From VAZQ01 sp963763365 (GTDB lineage: Bacteria; Pseudomonadota; Alphaproteobacteria; Rhizobiales; Xanthobacteraceae), in NCBI GenBank assembly GCA_963763365.1, contig CAVXOE010000012.1:372001-436000 (forward strand): DNA of 64,000 nucleotides, written 5' to 3'. Position 1 is the first letter of the stretch, and each line of letters begins with the position of its first letter. The notes under the pieces were generated by a model. The model was not told where the DNA came from and did no database searches. It saw only the letters and a program-made list of their open reading frames with translations. A program made the translations under genes and the position numbers. Positions 34,377 to 44,006 of this stretch are shown one piece after another.

Positions 34377-35810
34377 CTACCGCACGCGGGCTGAAATCCA
34401 GTTCGAGATCAAATCGAGCGCCGACGGCGCCGTTGTTTCCTCGATCTGAATGTACTCGGCGGGCAAGCCGGTTTTCGCGCTCTGGAAGAGATGGTTGAGC
34501 CCCGGCAGTTCGCGCACCTCGGAGGCGGGGTTGCTCGCCAGCGCGCTCCGGATCGCCTGCAGATTTTCGCCCGCGGACACCTGCAGGTCGAGCGAGCCGT
34601 TGATCGCGAGCACCGGGCATTTGACCTGGCGCAGCGCCGGCGCCGGATCGTAAGCCAGGAAGAACCTGAACCAGCTCGAGCTGATGCTTTTCACCTGCGC
34701 GTCGATCGCGGCTTGCGGCAGTTGCGGAAGTCCTGCGCCGAGGACCGCACGCGCCGCGCCTGCGGCCTCGTCGGCGTTGCGAGCATTGATAACCGCGGCG
34801 TAGACCTTGCGGTTGAGCGCCTCGACGGCGTCGAGATCGGCGGGGCTCGCGCCGCTGGCACGGGCGATCAGGCGATTCTGCGTCACCATCAGTTCGTCGC
34901 CGCGCTGGCCGGGACCGGCCATCAGCACTATGAACGCGACCGAGCTGTCGCGCGCGGCGATGATCGGCGCGATCAGGCCCCCCTCGCTGTGGCCGACGAG
35001 ACCGACGGTCTGCTGATTGATCTCAGGTCGCGACTTCAGATAGGCGAGGGCGGCCTCCGCGTCGCTGGCGAAATCGGCGGTGGTCGCGCTGGCGTAATCG
35101 CCGGTCGATTTGCCGATCCCGCGCTTGTCGAAGCGCAGCACCGCGATGCCTTTTCTGGTGAGGTGATCCGCCAGCACCAGAAATATCTGGTGGCCGAACA
35201 CCGTCTCGTTGCGGTCGTTTGGTCCCGATCCGGCGATCAGCACGACGGCGGGAAACCGACCTGATCCCTGCGGCAGTGTGAGCGTACCGGCAAGACGAGT
35301 CCGAGAGGCGGTATTTTCGAAAGTGACATCCTCCTCGCGATAGGGATAAGGCTTTGCCGGGGTCTGCGGCCGCCGGAACTCGGGCTGCGACACGCCGATC
35401 GCGCGGCGTGCCATCGTCAAAGGCATTTTCTGGCCGGCTTGTATCCAATCGCCGGCCATCGTTTGCGCATCGGCCGAGAGTTGTCCCTCGAACGCTCCAC
35501 CGATCGAGACGACCTCCAATCTCACGCTGTCGCCCCGCCGCACGACGGCGGAGACCGGAATGCCGTTCACCCCCTGGTCGATGCTGTCCATGGTGGCGAC
35601 CGTTGCGCCAGCCGTCGTCTTGATATGGAACGCGCAACGCAACTCTCGTGCGCCGACCTTGATGACGCCATCCCAATCGCCGTCGAGGCCTTCGGCGGCG
35701 GTCCCGGCGGCAGGCGCCGGAGCACGCGTGTTGCCGGCATCCTGCGCCGCACCGAAAGCTGGAACGAGTAGCATCGCCATGGTGGCCAGAATCCGAATCG
35801 GCAGTTGCAT
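34377..35810 (-). CDS. secreted alpha/beta serine hydrolase (S33/S9-like) with N-terminal beta domain
   Basis: 477 aa. Signal peptide (ILATMAMLLVPAFGAAQ) then a beta-rich domain of about 130 aa (GLDGDWDGVIKVGARELRCAF) of the kind often fused to these hydrolases. The C-terminal alpha/beta hydrolase has VLIAGSGPNDRN, nucleophile Ser in VGLVGHSEGGLIAPI, Asp in INGSLDLQV and His in LPGLNHLFQ. It probably cleaves esters or peptides in the periplasm. It lies next to the tRNA-Lys gene on the same strand. Confidence 0.87.
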   Translation of the reverse strand: MQLPIRILATMAMLLVPAFGAAQDAGNTRAPAPAAGTAAEGLDGDWDGVIKVGARELRCAFHIKTTAGATVATMDSIDQGVNGIPVSAVVRRGDSVRLEVVSIGGAFEGQLSADAQTMAGDWIQAGQKMPLTMARRAIGVSQPEFRRPQTPAKPYPYREEDVTFENTASRTRLAGTLTLPQGSGRFPAVVLIAGSGPNDRNETVFGHQIFLVLADHLTRKGIAVLRFDKRGIGKSTGDYASATTADFASDAEAALAYLKSRPEINQQTVGLVGHSEGGLIAPIIAARDSSVAFIVLMAGPGQRGDELMVTQNRLIARASGASPADLDAVEALNRKVYAAVINARNADEAAGAARAVLGAGLPQLPQAAIDAQVKSISSSWFRFFLAYDPAPALRQVKCPVLAINGSLDLQVSAGENLQAIRSALASNPASEVRELPGLNHLFQSAKTGLPAEYIQIEETTAPSALDLISNWISARVR

Positions 35811-35846
35811 CGCTTCAGCCCGTCGAATGCATTGGGGAAATTGACT

Positions 35847-35921
35847 TGGTGAGCCCGGTCGGTATCGAACCGACGACCTACTGATTAAAAGTCAGTTGCT
35901 CTACCACTGAGCTACGGGCCC
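35847..35921 (-). tRNA. tRNA-Lys (anticodon UUU)
   Basis: On the minus strand the gene begins GGGCCCGTAGCTCAGTGGTA and ends CGGGCTCACCA, so the CCA tail is encoded. The acceptor stem pairs GGGCCCG with CGGGCTC with one G-T. The anticodon arm is ACTGA - CTTTTAA - TCAGT, giving the anticodon TTT. The T arm carries GGTTCGATACC. All arms fold normally. It lies 36 bases downstream of the start of the secreted hydrolase gene, as an independent unit. Confidence 0.97.
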
Positions 35922-36102
35922 TGCCGTCAGAATAGCGCGATTGCGGAGGGAACCACAGGTGCAATGCGGCCCGCGCAACGCCGCGGGGCGCTGTGTAGGG
36001 GGCGCGCTCCGCGCGGTCAATAGTGGTCTGCGGCAGGTTTGACCTGTCCAAGCGCCCCCGATGGACTTATGGTCAAGCCGGGCTGAGGTGAGGAGAGACC
36101 GG

Positions 36103-37279
36103 ATGCCGATCGTCAACCGGATTGCCGACCTGCATGGCGACATCACCGCCTGGCGGCGCGACATCCATGCCCATCCCGAACTGCAATTCGACGTTCACCG
36201 CACCGCCGCGTCGGTCGCCGAGAAGCTCAAGAGCTTCGGTTGCGACGAGGTGGTGACCGGGATCGGCCGCACCGGCGTCGTCGGGGTGATCCGTGGCGGC
36301 AAGGGCGAGGGGCGCGACGGCCGCAAGGTGATCGGGCTGCGCGCCGACATGGACGCGTTGCCGATCACCGAGGCGAACGATCTGCCTTACAAATCCACGG
36401 TGCCGGGCAAGATGCACGCCTGCGGCCACGACGGCCACACCGCGATGCTCTTGGGCGCCGCGCGCTATCTCGACCGAGACGCGCAATTTCGCCGGTACCG
36501 CGGTGGTGATCTTCCAGCCCGCGGAGGAGGGCGGCGGCGGCGGGCGCGAAATGGTGAAGGACGGGCTGATGGAGCGCTTCGGCGTCGAGGAGGTCTACGG
36601 GATGCACAACTATCCCGGCCTCCCGCTAGGCGAATTCGCCATCCGTCCGGGCCCGATAATGGCAGCGGCCGACCGCATCTACATCGACATCGAGGGGCGG
36701 GGCGGACACGCCGCCAAGCCGCATCAGTCGATCGACAGCGTTCTGGTCGGGGCGCAGATCGTCAATCAGATCCAGTCGATCGTGTCGCGCAATGTCGATC
36801 CTCTGGAGGCGGCGGTTGTCTCGATCTGCCAATTCCAGGCCGGCAGCGCCGACAACATCATCCCGCAGACCGCGCGGCTCTCCGGGACTGCGCGCAGCCT
36901 TACGCCCGAGGTGCGCGATACGCTGGAGAAGCGGCTGCACGAGGTGGTGGAAGGGACCGCGCGGCTTTACGGCGCGACCGCCCGGCTCACCTACAAGCGC
37001 GATTATCCGGTGACGAAGAACCACGAGCGGCAGACCGCCTTCGCGGCCGAGGTCGCGGGCGAAGTGGTCGGCCGCGACCGGGTCGACACCAAGGCTCCGC
37101 CCGTGATGGGGGCGGAAGATTTCTCTTTCATGCTGGAAGCGCGGCCCGGTGCTTTCATCTTCGTCGGCAACGGCGACAGCGCCGGACTTCACCACCCGAA
37201 TTACAATTTCAACGACGAGGCAATCCCGGTCGGCACGTCGTACTGGGTGAAGCTCGTGGAGACGGCGCTGCGCGGCTAG
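36103..37279 (+). pseudogene. M20-family amidohydrolase (hippurate hydrolase-like), frameshifted
   Basis: Zinc peptidase of the M20D aminoacylase/hippuricase group, which releases an amino acid or acid from an N-acyl bond. The first frame has WRRDIHAHPELQFDV, LRADMDALPI and the metal motif MHACGHDGHTAMLLGAA. At about 36472-36477 the frame shifts +1, after which ETRNFAGTAVVIFQPAEEGG, YGMHNYPGLPLG, GGHAAKPHQSID and AEDFSFMLEARPGAFIFVGN follow to the end. With one base removed the protein is 391 aa, normal length, with all metal ligands. AGGAGAG precedes the start at 36103. Confidence 0.88.
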
Positions 37280-37295
37280 TTTCGGCCGCGGGCGG

Positions 37296-39945
37296 TTACT
37301 GCACCGTCTCGATCTGCTTGTCGGCGGGCAACTGCACCGGCGCCTTGGCGGCGGATGCCGAGCCGGGAAGCAGGCCGGCGAGCTTGGCCTCCAGGCTGCG
37401 CCAATAGGCGAATTCGTTGAAGCGCGAGCCTTCGAGCGCGGCGATCGAAACCGCAGCGAGGAACGGCAGGCTCTGCACCACCAGCACCGCCGCGAAGATG
37501 TAGATCTCGTGGATCTGCTTGTAGTTGGTGACGACAACCACGGCTGCGCCGATCAACAGAAGTGCCGCCATCACAGCTTCCCAGAATGCCGGGAAGTCGG
37601 GGCCCTTGCGCGTGGTGCCGCCCTTGGCGGTACGCATGAACGGCACGCTCGCCGTCCACACGCCGAAGCCGACCGCGCGCGCCACGGTCCACTGCACCGA
37701 CATGGCCGCAAAGACCGCGCCCAGCATCTGACGCGGCGGGATCGCGACGCGCAGCCGGTAGAGCGCGATGAAGTGCGCGAGCGACACCACGAAGGCCGCC
37801 AGGATCGGGATGGTGAGAATCTTGTCCGGGATCGCGATGCCCGCGAAGGCGACGACCGGAACCCAGATGAGGTTGAGGATCGCGACCGCGACGCCGATCG
37901 CCTCGGCACCCAGCCAGTTGAGCCAGCCAAGCGCGAATTCGCGCTTCTGCTCGCGCGTGAGCTGGCGGGCGCCGGGCAGGAGCTGCCACCAGTGCTTCTT
38001 GAGGATCTGGAAGCCGCCATAGGCCCAACGATGGCGTTGCTTGCGGTAGGCCTCGTAGGTGTCCGGCAGCAGGCCGTGGCCGTAGCGCGTGTTGGTGTAG
38101 TGGATTTGCCAGCCCTGCTCGAGCACGTTGAGGCCGAGATCGGTGTCCTCGACGATGGTGTCGCTCGACCAGCCGCCGGCCGACATGAGGGCCTCGCGCC
38201 GGATCAGGCACATGGTGCCGTGCACGATGATGGCATTCGCCTCGTTGCGCTGAACCATGCCGATGTCGAAGAAGCCGGCATATTCGTTGTTCATGGCGGT
38301 GTGCATGAGCGTGCGTTCGCCGTCGCGGTGATCCTGCGGCGCCTGGATCATGCCGACCTCGTCGTCGGCGAAGGCGGGCACGAGGTCCTTGAGCCAGTCG
38401 GGGGCGACGACATAGTCGGCGTCGATGACGCCGATAATCTCCGCGTCTTGCGCGGCGTGCGCGAGCGCAAGCCGAAGCGCACCGGCCTTGTAGCCTTCGA
38501 CGTTTTCCTTGTTGACGAACTTGAACCGCTCGCCGAGCGCGCGGCAATGGTCCTCGATCGGACGCCAGTAGGCCGGGTCGGGCGTGTTGTTGATGACGAC
38601 GACGCACTCGAAATTCGGATAGTCGAGCTGCGCCACCGCGTCGAGCGTAGCCTTTAGCATCTCGGGCGGCTCGCGATGCGCCGGAACGTGGATCGACACC
38701 TTCGGGCGCGTAGCCTTCCGGCGCCGGCGGCGTGGCCGCGATCAGCCGCTGCGGAGCGCGGCCGAACGCAACCGCCGCGATCTCCTCGATCCGCGCGAGC
38801 GCGATCAGCAACAGCGGGACAAGGAGCGCGATGCCGAGCCCAAGCGCGAAGGCCGCGCCGAGTACGAAGTAGTGCGTCTGCCAGAAGGCGAAGACGAACG
38901 CGCACCAGGCGCCCACCGCATTCGCGGCGACGGCAAGCATGACGGCTTCGCCGACTGTAGCGCGGCCGCGTGCCAGGATCGGCAGCGAGAGCAGGAGGCC
39001 GAGCGCGAGCGCAAGCCCAGCCAGCTTCCAGAAGTTCGGGTCATAGACCGGTCCGGTCCAGGCGAACTTCGCCTGGCGCGAGGCGTCGAACACGCCCCAG
39101 TACATGCCGACGCCGCCCTCGTTGGTCTTCCACGGCTGGTCGAACGCCTCGATGATGTTGTAGTCGATGCCGTGAGCTTCGGCGCGCGCAACGAATTCGC
39201 GCAAGATGCTGGCCTGCTCGATGCGGCCGGGGTCCGCGCCGCGCATGTTGTAGCCCGCGCTCGGCCAGCCGAATTCGGCGATCACGATGCGCTTGCCGGG
39301 ATGCGCCTGGCGCAGCTTGTCATAGGCGTCGATGGTCAGCCCGACGATTTTATCGGCTGGGATGCCATCCCAATAGTGCAGGACGTGGGCGGCGATGAAA
39401 TCGACCGAAGAAGCAAGCTCAGGATGGTCGATCCAGACCGTCCAGATTTCGCCGGTGGTGACCGGGACCGGGCTGAGACGCTTCACCCGCTGGATGATCT
39501 CGCCGAGCTCCTCGACGGTCTTTTCTGCGCGCAGCGTGGTCTCGTTGCCAACCACGATCGCGTTGATGTTGCGGTAGCGCCGGGCGAGCGCGATCGCCGA
39601 TTTGATCTCCAGCTCGTTCCGCGCCTCGTTCTTGTCGATCCAGATGCCGAGCGTGACCTTCAGCCCGAACTCGGCGGCGATCGCCGGCACGAGTTCGCCG
39701 CCGCCGGTCGAGGTGTAGGTGCGGATCGCGTGCGTATAGGGGCTGATGAGCTTGAGGTCGGCGCGAATTTGCTCGGGCGTCGGCCGGTCGCCGCGGTCGG
39801 GATGCTGGGAGCGCGTGAAGGGAGAGTAGGACAGGCTGGCCAGAGGAGTCGTAACGCTGGCCGCTGCTTGTTGCCGTTGGAACAGAGTCCACAAGCCGGC
39901 ATGCACGCAGAGCACGAGCGCGACCACAGCAGCGACGGTGCGCAT
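37296..39945 (-). pseudogene. ndvB: ndvB-like GH17 - GT2 fusion for cyclic beta-glucan synthesis, frameshifted
   Basis: Two-domain membrane protein. The N-terminal part is a GH17-like beta-1,3-glucan domain with candidate catalytic Glu135 (VVGNETTLR) and Glu224 (IAEFGWPSAGYN), then membrane helices. At about 38705 the frame shifts +1 inside Y-A-P-K-V-S-I-H-V-P-A-H. The rest is a processive GT2 glucosyltransferase: VIDADYVV, TIVEDTDLGLNVLEQGW, YRKQRHRWAYGG and several helices. With one base removed it is 882-883 aa. B. japonicum NdvB, which makes beta-(1,3),(1,6) cyclic glucans, has the same size and role. The ATG at 39945 is chosen; a TTG at 39984 is an alternative. Confidence 0.85.
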
Positions 39946-40123
39946 TTGACGTCTAACCACGCAGGGCAGAAGCAGGGACCCCAACCCGTCCCCTAGGTTC
40001 GACCAAGGACCTTATGGTTAAGGTACCTCAGCCGGAAGCGATCAACAAGTGGCGTACACTAATGGCGGATTCAAGGAAGTTGTTCCAACAACAAAAAAAC
40101 TTTTGCGCAATCTAAACAGTCAT

Positions 40124-40140
40124 TCTGAACGGCTGTACAG
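40124..40140. promoter_or_regulatory. direct repeat copy 1, candidate operator
   Basis: TCTGAACGGCTGTACAG. It matches the second copy at 16 of 17 positions. It ends in the 8-bp palindrome CTGTACAG. Start-to-start spacing to copy 2 is 32 bases, about three DNA turns, which fits two regulator dimers on one face of the helix. It lies about 180 bases upstream of the ndvB-like start. Confidence 0.45.
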
Positions 40141-40155
40141 CTTTCATCAGATCAG

Positions 40156-40172
40156 TCTGAACGCCTGTACAG
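40156..40172. promoter_or_regulatory. direct repeat copy 2, candidate operator
   Basis: TCTGAACGCCTGTACAG, second copy of the repeat, one mismatch to copy 1. It lies immediately next to the stop codon of the leftward gene ending at 40174, about 210 bases upstream of the ndvB-like start. Confidence 0.45.
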
Positions 40173-40173
40173 A

Positions 40174-40638
40174 CTAACGGTTCGTTGTTCCACCTGTCGC
40201 CGACGCCGTGCCCTTTGCTTCGGCGCTGGGATTGATCCAGCACGTATGCACCCGGGTGTTGACCGCGTCGGTCGCCTTCGGATCGGGAGTGCCCTGACGT
40301 ACCAGGCAGCGGAACGTCGCCTGAATGTGGCCGGCCGGGCAGCCGAACCGGTCGTAGAGATCGAGATGGCGGAAGGCGGTATCGAGATCGTCGCGCAGAA
40401 GCAGGCTCACCACTCGCTTTCCAAGCCACAAGCATTCGGGATTGGCCGCCGGCCCGCCAAGAACGCGTTCGGCTTCGGCGAATTCGTCGATCTTCTTTTC
40501 CTTCGCCTCGACCGGCGGCTGGGCCGGCTTCTCGGCCGGTTTCTGCTCGGCGCTCTGGGCGAGGGCAAGGTCCGTGGACGCAGACGGCATCGCAACGCCA
40601 AGGGCGGCGACAACGACGCACATACTGAAGAGGCGCAT
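40174..40638 (-). CDS. secreted hypothetical protein near ndv genes
   Basis: 154 aa. Signal peptide (MCVVVAALGVAMPSASTDLALAQ) followed by a Lys/Pro/Glu-rich linker and a domain with four Cys (PECLW, RFGCP, FRCL, VHTCW), probably disulfide-bonded in the periplasm. The start at 40638 is preceded by CGGGGAACC. It lies between the ndvB- and ndvC-like genes and points the same way as ndvB. A third gene, ndvD, is known at such loci in B. japonicum, but I cannot say this is its counterpart; it is smaller. Function unknown. Confidence 0.75.
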   Translation of the reverse strand: MRLFSMCVVVAALGVAMPSASTDLALAQSAEQKPAEKPAQPPVEAKEKKIDEFAEAERVLGGPAANPECLWLGKRVVSLLLRDDLDTAFRHLDLYDRFGCPAGHIQATFRCLVRQGTPDPKATDAVNTRVHTCWINPSAEAKGTASATGGTTNR

Positions 40639-40933
40639 GGTTCCCCGAGATGCGTTAGGCCTTGATGGCCGGTGTTTACTCCACATGCCGACCGGAATCG
40701 GTCAGCATTGCGGCGACCGTTACACGTACAAAGCCGCACATTCGCAAACGGATATGATCCGCCGGGCCGCCGCACCGCCATTAAATCAGCCATGCGGCGC
40801 AACGCCAAGATGGCGCGCGCGAATTCGCGCTTGGCGCCGCGATGCCGGCGATATTTCGGAATGCGTCCCAGCGGCGCTTGGCGCGGCCCGCTACGCAGGA
40901 TAAACGACGCAAATTCCGCTGTGGGACCGGCTA

Positions 40934-42538
40934 ATGGGCATCGTGTCCGTACTTTTCGCGCTGACTGCGGCCGCGATCGTCGCCGCCTGGGGTTGGCTGG
41001 GCGCCTTGGTCGAAATGCCGCAGGCCCCGCTGGCGGCGGGCGAGAAGCTGCATTGCGTCTCCTACGCGCCGTTTCGCGCCAGGCAGGACCCGTTCGGGCC
41101 AGACGTGCCGATCGATCCCCGGCAGATCGACGAGGATCTGGCGCAGCTCAAACAGATCACCGACTGCGTGCGCACCTATTCGACCGACCACGGGCTCGAC
41201 CAGATCCCGGAAATCGCCCGGCGCCACGGCATGAAGGTGATGCAGGGGCTGTGGTTGTCGAGCCTGCCCGACCTGACGCGCAAACAGATCGACACCGGGA
41301 TTGCGCTCGCCAAGCGGTATCCCGACGTGATCACGGCGGTGATCGTCGGCAATGAAGTGCTGCTGCGCGGCGAGATGTCGGCTCCCGATCTCGCCCGCAC
41401 CATCCGCGAAGTAAAGGCGCAGGTGCCGATGCCGGTGACCTACGCCGACGTGTGGGAGTTCTGGCTGCGTCACCGCGAGGTGGCCGCGGCGGTCGATTTC
41501 ATCACCATCCATATCCTGCCCTACTGGGAGGATTTCCCGATTCCGGCGCGGGACGCGGCCACCCACGTCGAGGCGATCCGCGGTCGGGTCTTGGAGGCAT
41601 TTCCCGGCCGGGAGATTTTTCTAGGCGAATTCGGCTGGCCGAGCGCTGGCCGGATGCGCGAAGGAGCGCTGCCCTCGCCCGCCAACCAGGCGCGTACGGC
41701 GCAGGACGTCCTGGCGCTCGCCAAGCGCGCGAAATTCCAGGTCAACCTGATCGAGGCCTACGATCAGCCGTGGAAGCGCCAGCTCGAGGGGACCGTCGGC
41801 GGCCATTGGGGGCTGTATGGCGCCTATCGCCGGCAACCCAAGTTCGCCTGGGGAGAGGCGGTCTCCAATCACCCGGACTGGCGCTTGCAGGCGGCCGGCG
41901 GGGTGGGATTTGCCGCCGTGATTTTCGCCGCTGCCGTATTTGCGCAGCGGCGGGGTGCGGCTGCCGCGGGGCTCGGCCTGTGGTTGCGGGTCGCAACCAT
42001 CGCATTCGCGTGTGGAACGGTAATCGGCTGGACCTTGGCAAATGTGCCGCTGGAAAGCCTCACCGCCGGCGATTGGACGCGAAACCTGGCTTGGGCGGCG
42101 CTCGCGCTGGCGGCTCCCATAGCTGGCGCCATGGCGCTGGGGAGGGGGGAAACCATGCCGAACCTGAGCGCCGTGCTCGGTCGTGCCGCGCAGCGCCCGC
42201 ATGACCCGCTCACGCTCGTGCTTGGCGCTATCGTGATCGTGCTCGTCGTACTGTCCGTGCAGGCGGCGCTCGGACTGGTGTTCGATCCGCGCTACCGCGA
42301 TTTTCCATTTGCGCCGCTGACAGGAGCGGTGGTCCCGCTACTGCTCATCGCTCGCTGGGAGGCGCGCCTGCGGGCGCCGCGTCCGGTCGCCGAGACCGCG
42401 GTAGCGGCGACACTCGCGGCCGCTGCGGTCTACATCATCTGCAACGAGACCTTCGCAAATTGGCAGGCGCTCTGGTTCTGCGCCGGCGCTTTGGCGCTCG
42501 CGCTCACTCTGCTGCAGGCGCGGGACGCGCCAGGCTGA
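40934..42538 (+). CDS. ndvC: ndvC-like GH17-domain membrane protein (beta-glucan side-chain formation)
   Basis: 534 aa. N-terminal membrane anchor (about 5-25), then a GH17-like domain with catalytic candidates Glu141 (IVGNEVLLRGE) and Glu232 (FLGEFGWPSAGR), followed by roughly six C-terminal membrane helices. In Bradyrhizobium NdvC is needed for beta-1,6 linkages of the cyclic glucan and resembles fungal GH17 transglycosylases. The GH17 domain is clearly related to the N-terminal part of the ndvB-like protein. It is divergent from 40638 across a 295-bp gap. The last 35 bases overlap the convergent gene at 42504. Confidence 0.82.
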   Translation: MGIVSVLFALTAAAIVAAWGWLGALVEMPQAPLAAGEKLHCVSYAPFRARQDPFGPDVPIDPRQIDEDLAQLKQITDCVRTYSTDHGLDQIPEIARRHGMKVMQGLWLSSLPDLTRKQIDTGIALAKRYPDVITAVIVGNEVLLRGEMSAPDLARTIREVKAQVPMPVTYADVWEFWLRHREVAAAVDFITIHILPYWEDFPIPARDAATHVEAIRGRVLEAFPGREIFLGEFGWPSAGRMREGALPSPANQARTAQDVLALAKRAKFQVNLIEAYDQPWKRQLEGTVGGHWGLYGAYRRQPKFAWGEAVSNHPDWRLQAAGGVGFAAVIFAAAVFAQRRGAAAAGLGLWLRVATIAFACGTVIGWTLANVPLESLTAGDWTRNLAWAALALAAPIAGAMALGRGETMPNLSAVLGRAAQRPHDPLTLVLGAIVIVLVVLSVQAALGLVFDPRYRDFPFAPLTGAVVPLLLIARWEARLRAPRPVAETAVAATLAAAAVYIICNETFANWQALWFCAGALALALTLLQARDAPG

Positions 42539-42884
42539 GCAGCAGCAGCGCGACCGCCAGTCCCGCAAGGTTGGCGTTGTGCAACACCAGCCCAAACGCG
42601 GCGGCAGCGAGCGCGACCGACACCAGCACGATCGACGGCCTGATCAGGTTGAGCAGTGCCGCAGCGAGCGCGACCCAGCCGAACACCGAATGATTGTAAA
42701 GCTGGATGGTGAGCCGGAACGTCGCGCACAGCCAAGTCTTGAGCCCGCCCTGGCAGGCGAGCGAGACGGGCGCGTGTTCGATCGCCAGATAGCGCAGATA
42801 GAGCGCCTGCCCGAGCGCCAGGAGGCCGACGATCAGCAGCCAGTTCACCTGGCGGGCACTCGGCAGGAATAATCGCGGAGGCAT
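42504..42884 (-). CDS. small integral membrane protein
   Basis: 126 aa, mostly membrane: four predicted helices (NWLLIVGLLALGQALYL, then the FGWVALAAALLNLI, IVLVSVALAAAAFGLVL and LAGLAVALLLLSLA segments). The external loop LACQGGLKTWLCATFR has two Cys that may form a disulfide. No known domain recognised. Its 3' end overlaps the 3' end of the ndvC-like gene by 35 bases on the opposite strand. It might belong with the ndv genes; there is no direct evidence. Confidence 0.65.
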   Translation of the reverse strand: MPPRLFLPSARQVNWLLIVGLLALGQALYLRYLAIEHAPVSLACQGGLKTWLCATFRLTIQLYNHSVFGWVALAAALLNLIRPSIVLVSVALAAAAFGLVLHNANLAGLAVALLLLSLARPAPAAE

Positions 42885-42922
42885 TCCGCACTATGCCGCG
42901 CGCAGCCGGGTGCGACAATCGC

Positions 42923-43858
42923 TCAGCGGAACGGCCAAACTGATCCAGAAGTTCCAGAACTCGGGCGAGATGCTGGCGGTGCTGATTTCGACGAGGCCGG
43001 AGGTTTGCGTTCGGGTGCACGCTCCGGTGCGACGTCGCCCTGGGCCAGGCGCTGACCCTCGAACGCCACCGGCTGACAGTATCGGCGTGCCGCCGCGAGC
43101 GTGGTGCAGAGCCGGCTGGCCACTTCGGCATTTTGCACCGGACCGACGATCAGGCGTAGTTCGGGGGTCTTTGTGCGATTGTTCTCGCGCACGGCGACTA
43201 CGGGATGAAGCCCGTCGAACAGAGCGGCGTTGGCCTTGGTCGCGGATAGCCAAAGCGCTCGAAGTCCTTCGAAACTGACCGCGCCGCCGATATCGATGCC
43301 AAGCTCGTCTCTGGGAACATCGCCTTCTGTAGCCGCGACGATAGGTTCCACGGTTGCCGGTCGCATGGATTGTTGTTGCGGGTCTGCCGGGGCCGCGGCG
43401 GGCGGTGCCGCCGCCTCGCGCGTCGGCACCGAGGTCGCAGAGGTCACCGGGCTGTTGGATGCCGGCGGCGGAGCTTCGGGTTGCGACGCAGGCGGCTTAG
43501 GTTGGTTCATCGCTTGGCGTCTGATCGAACCGGTGAGGTCTTCGATGTTGCGTTCCAGCATGCCAATGCGGGCGACAATCCGCTCGCGGTCGTTGGCGAG
43601 GTTCCGGACGCTTTCCACGAGACGGCGGGTCTCGGCTTCGGTCTCGGACGAGCGGGCAACGAGTTGCGCCGCGGTTGAGAGCTGCGCGTCGGCATCGCTC
43701 GCCACCGACGCCGCAGCCAAGCGGCGTGAGCCGGCCTCCGAGAGTCCGGCCAGCACCGCTATGATCAGGGCGACGACGGCGGCGGCGCCCCAGATTGCCA
43801 GCCGCCGCACCGCGCGCATGTCGAGGACCCGCTTGGGGGCGGGCGCGTTGGTCGCCAT
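42923..43858 (-). CDS. inner-membrane protein with coiled coil and SPOR-like C-terminal domain
   Basis: 311 aa. One membrane helix near the N terminus (LAIWGAAAVVALIIAVLAGL), a coiled-coil stretch (ETRRLVESVRNLANDRERI ... LERNIEDLTG), a Pro/Ala-rich linker, and a C-terminal domain (LHPVVAVRENNRTKTPELRL ... VGPVQNAEVASRLCTTLAAA) with the strand-helix pattern of SPOR peptidoglycan-binding domains. ATG 43858 is preferred over a TTG at 43861. It probably spans from the membrane to the cell wall. It is divergent from glmU. Confidence 0.72.
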   Translation of the reverse strand: MATNAPAPKRVLDMRAVRRLAIWGAAAVVALIIAVLAGLSEAGSRRLAAASVASDADAQLSTAAQLVARSSETEAETRRLVESVRNLANDRERIVARIGMLERNIEDLTGSIRRQAMNQPKPPASQPEAPPPASNSPVTSATSVPTREAAAPPAAAPADPQQQSMRPATVEPIVAATEGDVPRDELGIDIGGAVSFEGLRALWLSATKANAALFDGLHPVVAVRENNRTKTPELRLIVGPVQNAEVASRLCTTLAAARRYCQPVAFEGQRLAQGDVAPERAPERKPPASSKSAPPASRPSSGTSGSVWPFR

Positions 43859-44006
43859 CAAGGCCTCGCTCTCGGCGAATCACTGTTGAAAACGTTAGCA
43901 GAATCCGTCCGTTTGTGGCGAATGAGGGTTCATCGCCAGGGCACTCCCGCCTTTCCCGGCGCCGCCCGCTCGGTTATGAGGGCGCAGGCCTACGGGGATG
44001 GAATCG

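Larger units (their letters stand above)
39946..40173. other. leader region of ndvB-like gene
   Basis: 228 bases between the ndvB-like start and the stop of the next leftward gene. It is AT-richer than its surroundings (an A7 run at 40093-40099) and holds the paired direct repeats at 40124 and 40156. It probably contains the ndvB promoter. No open frame worth calling. Confidence 0.45.
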
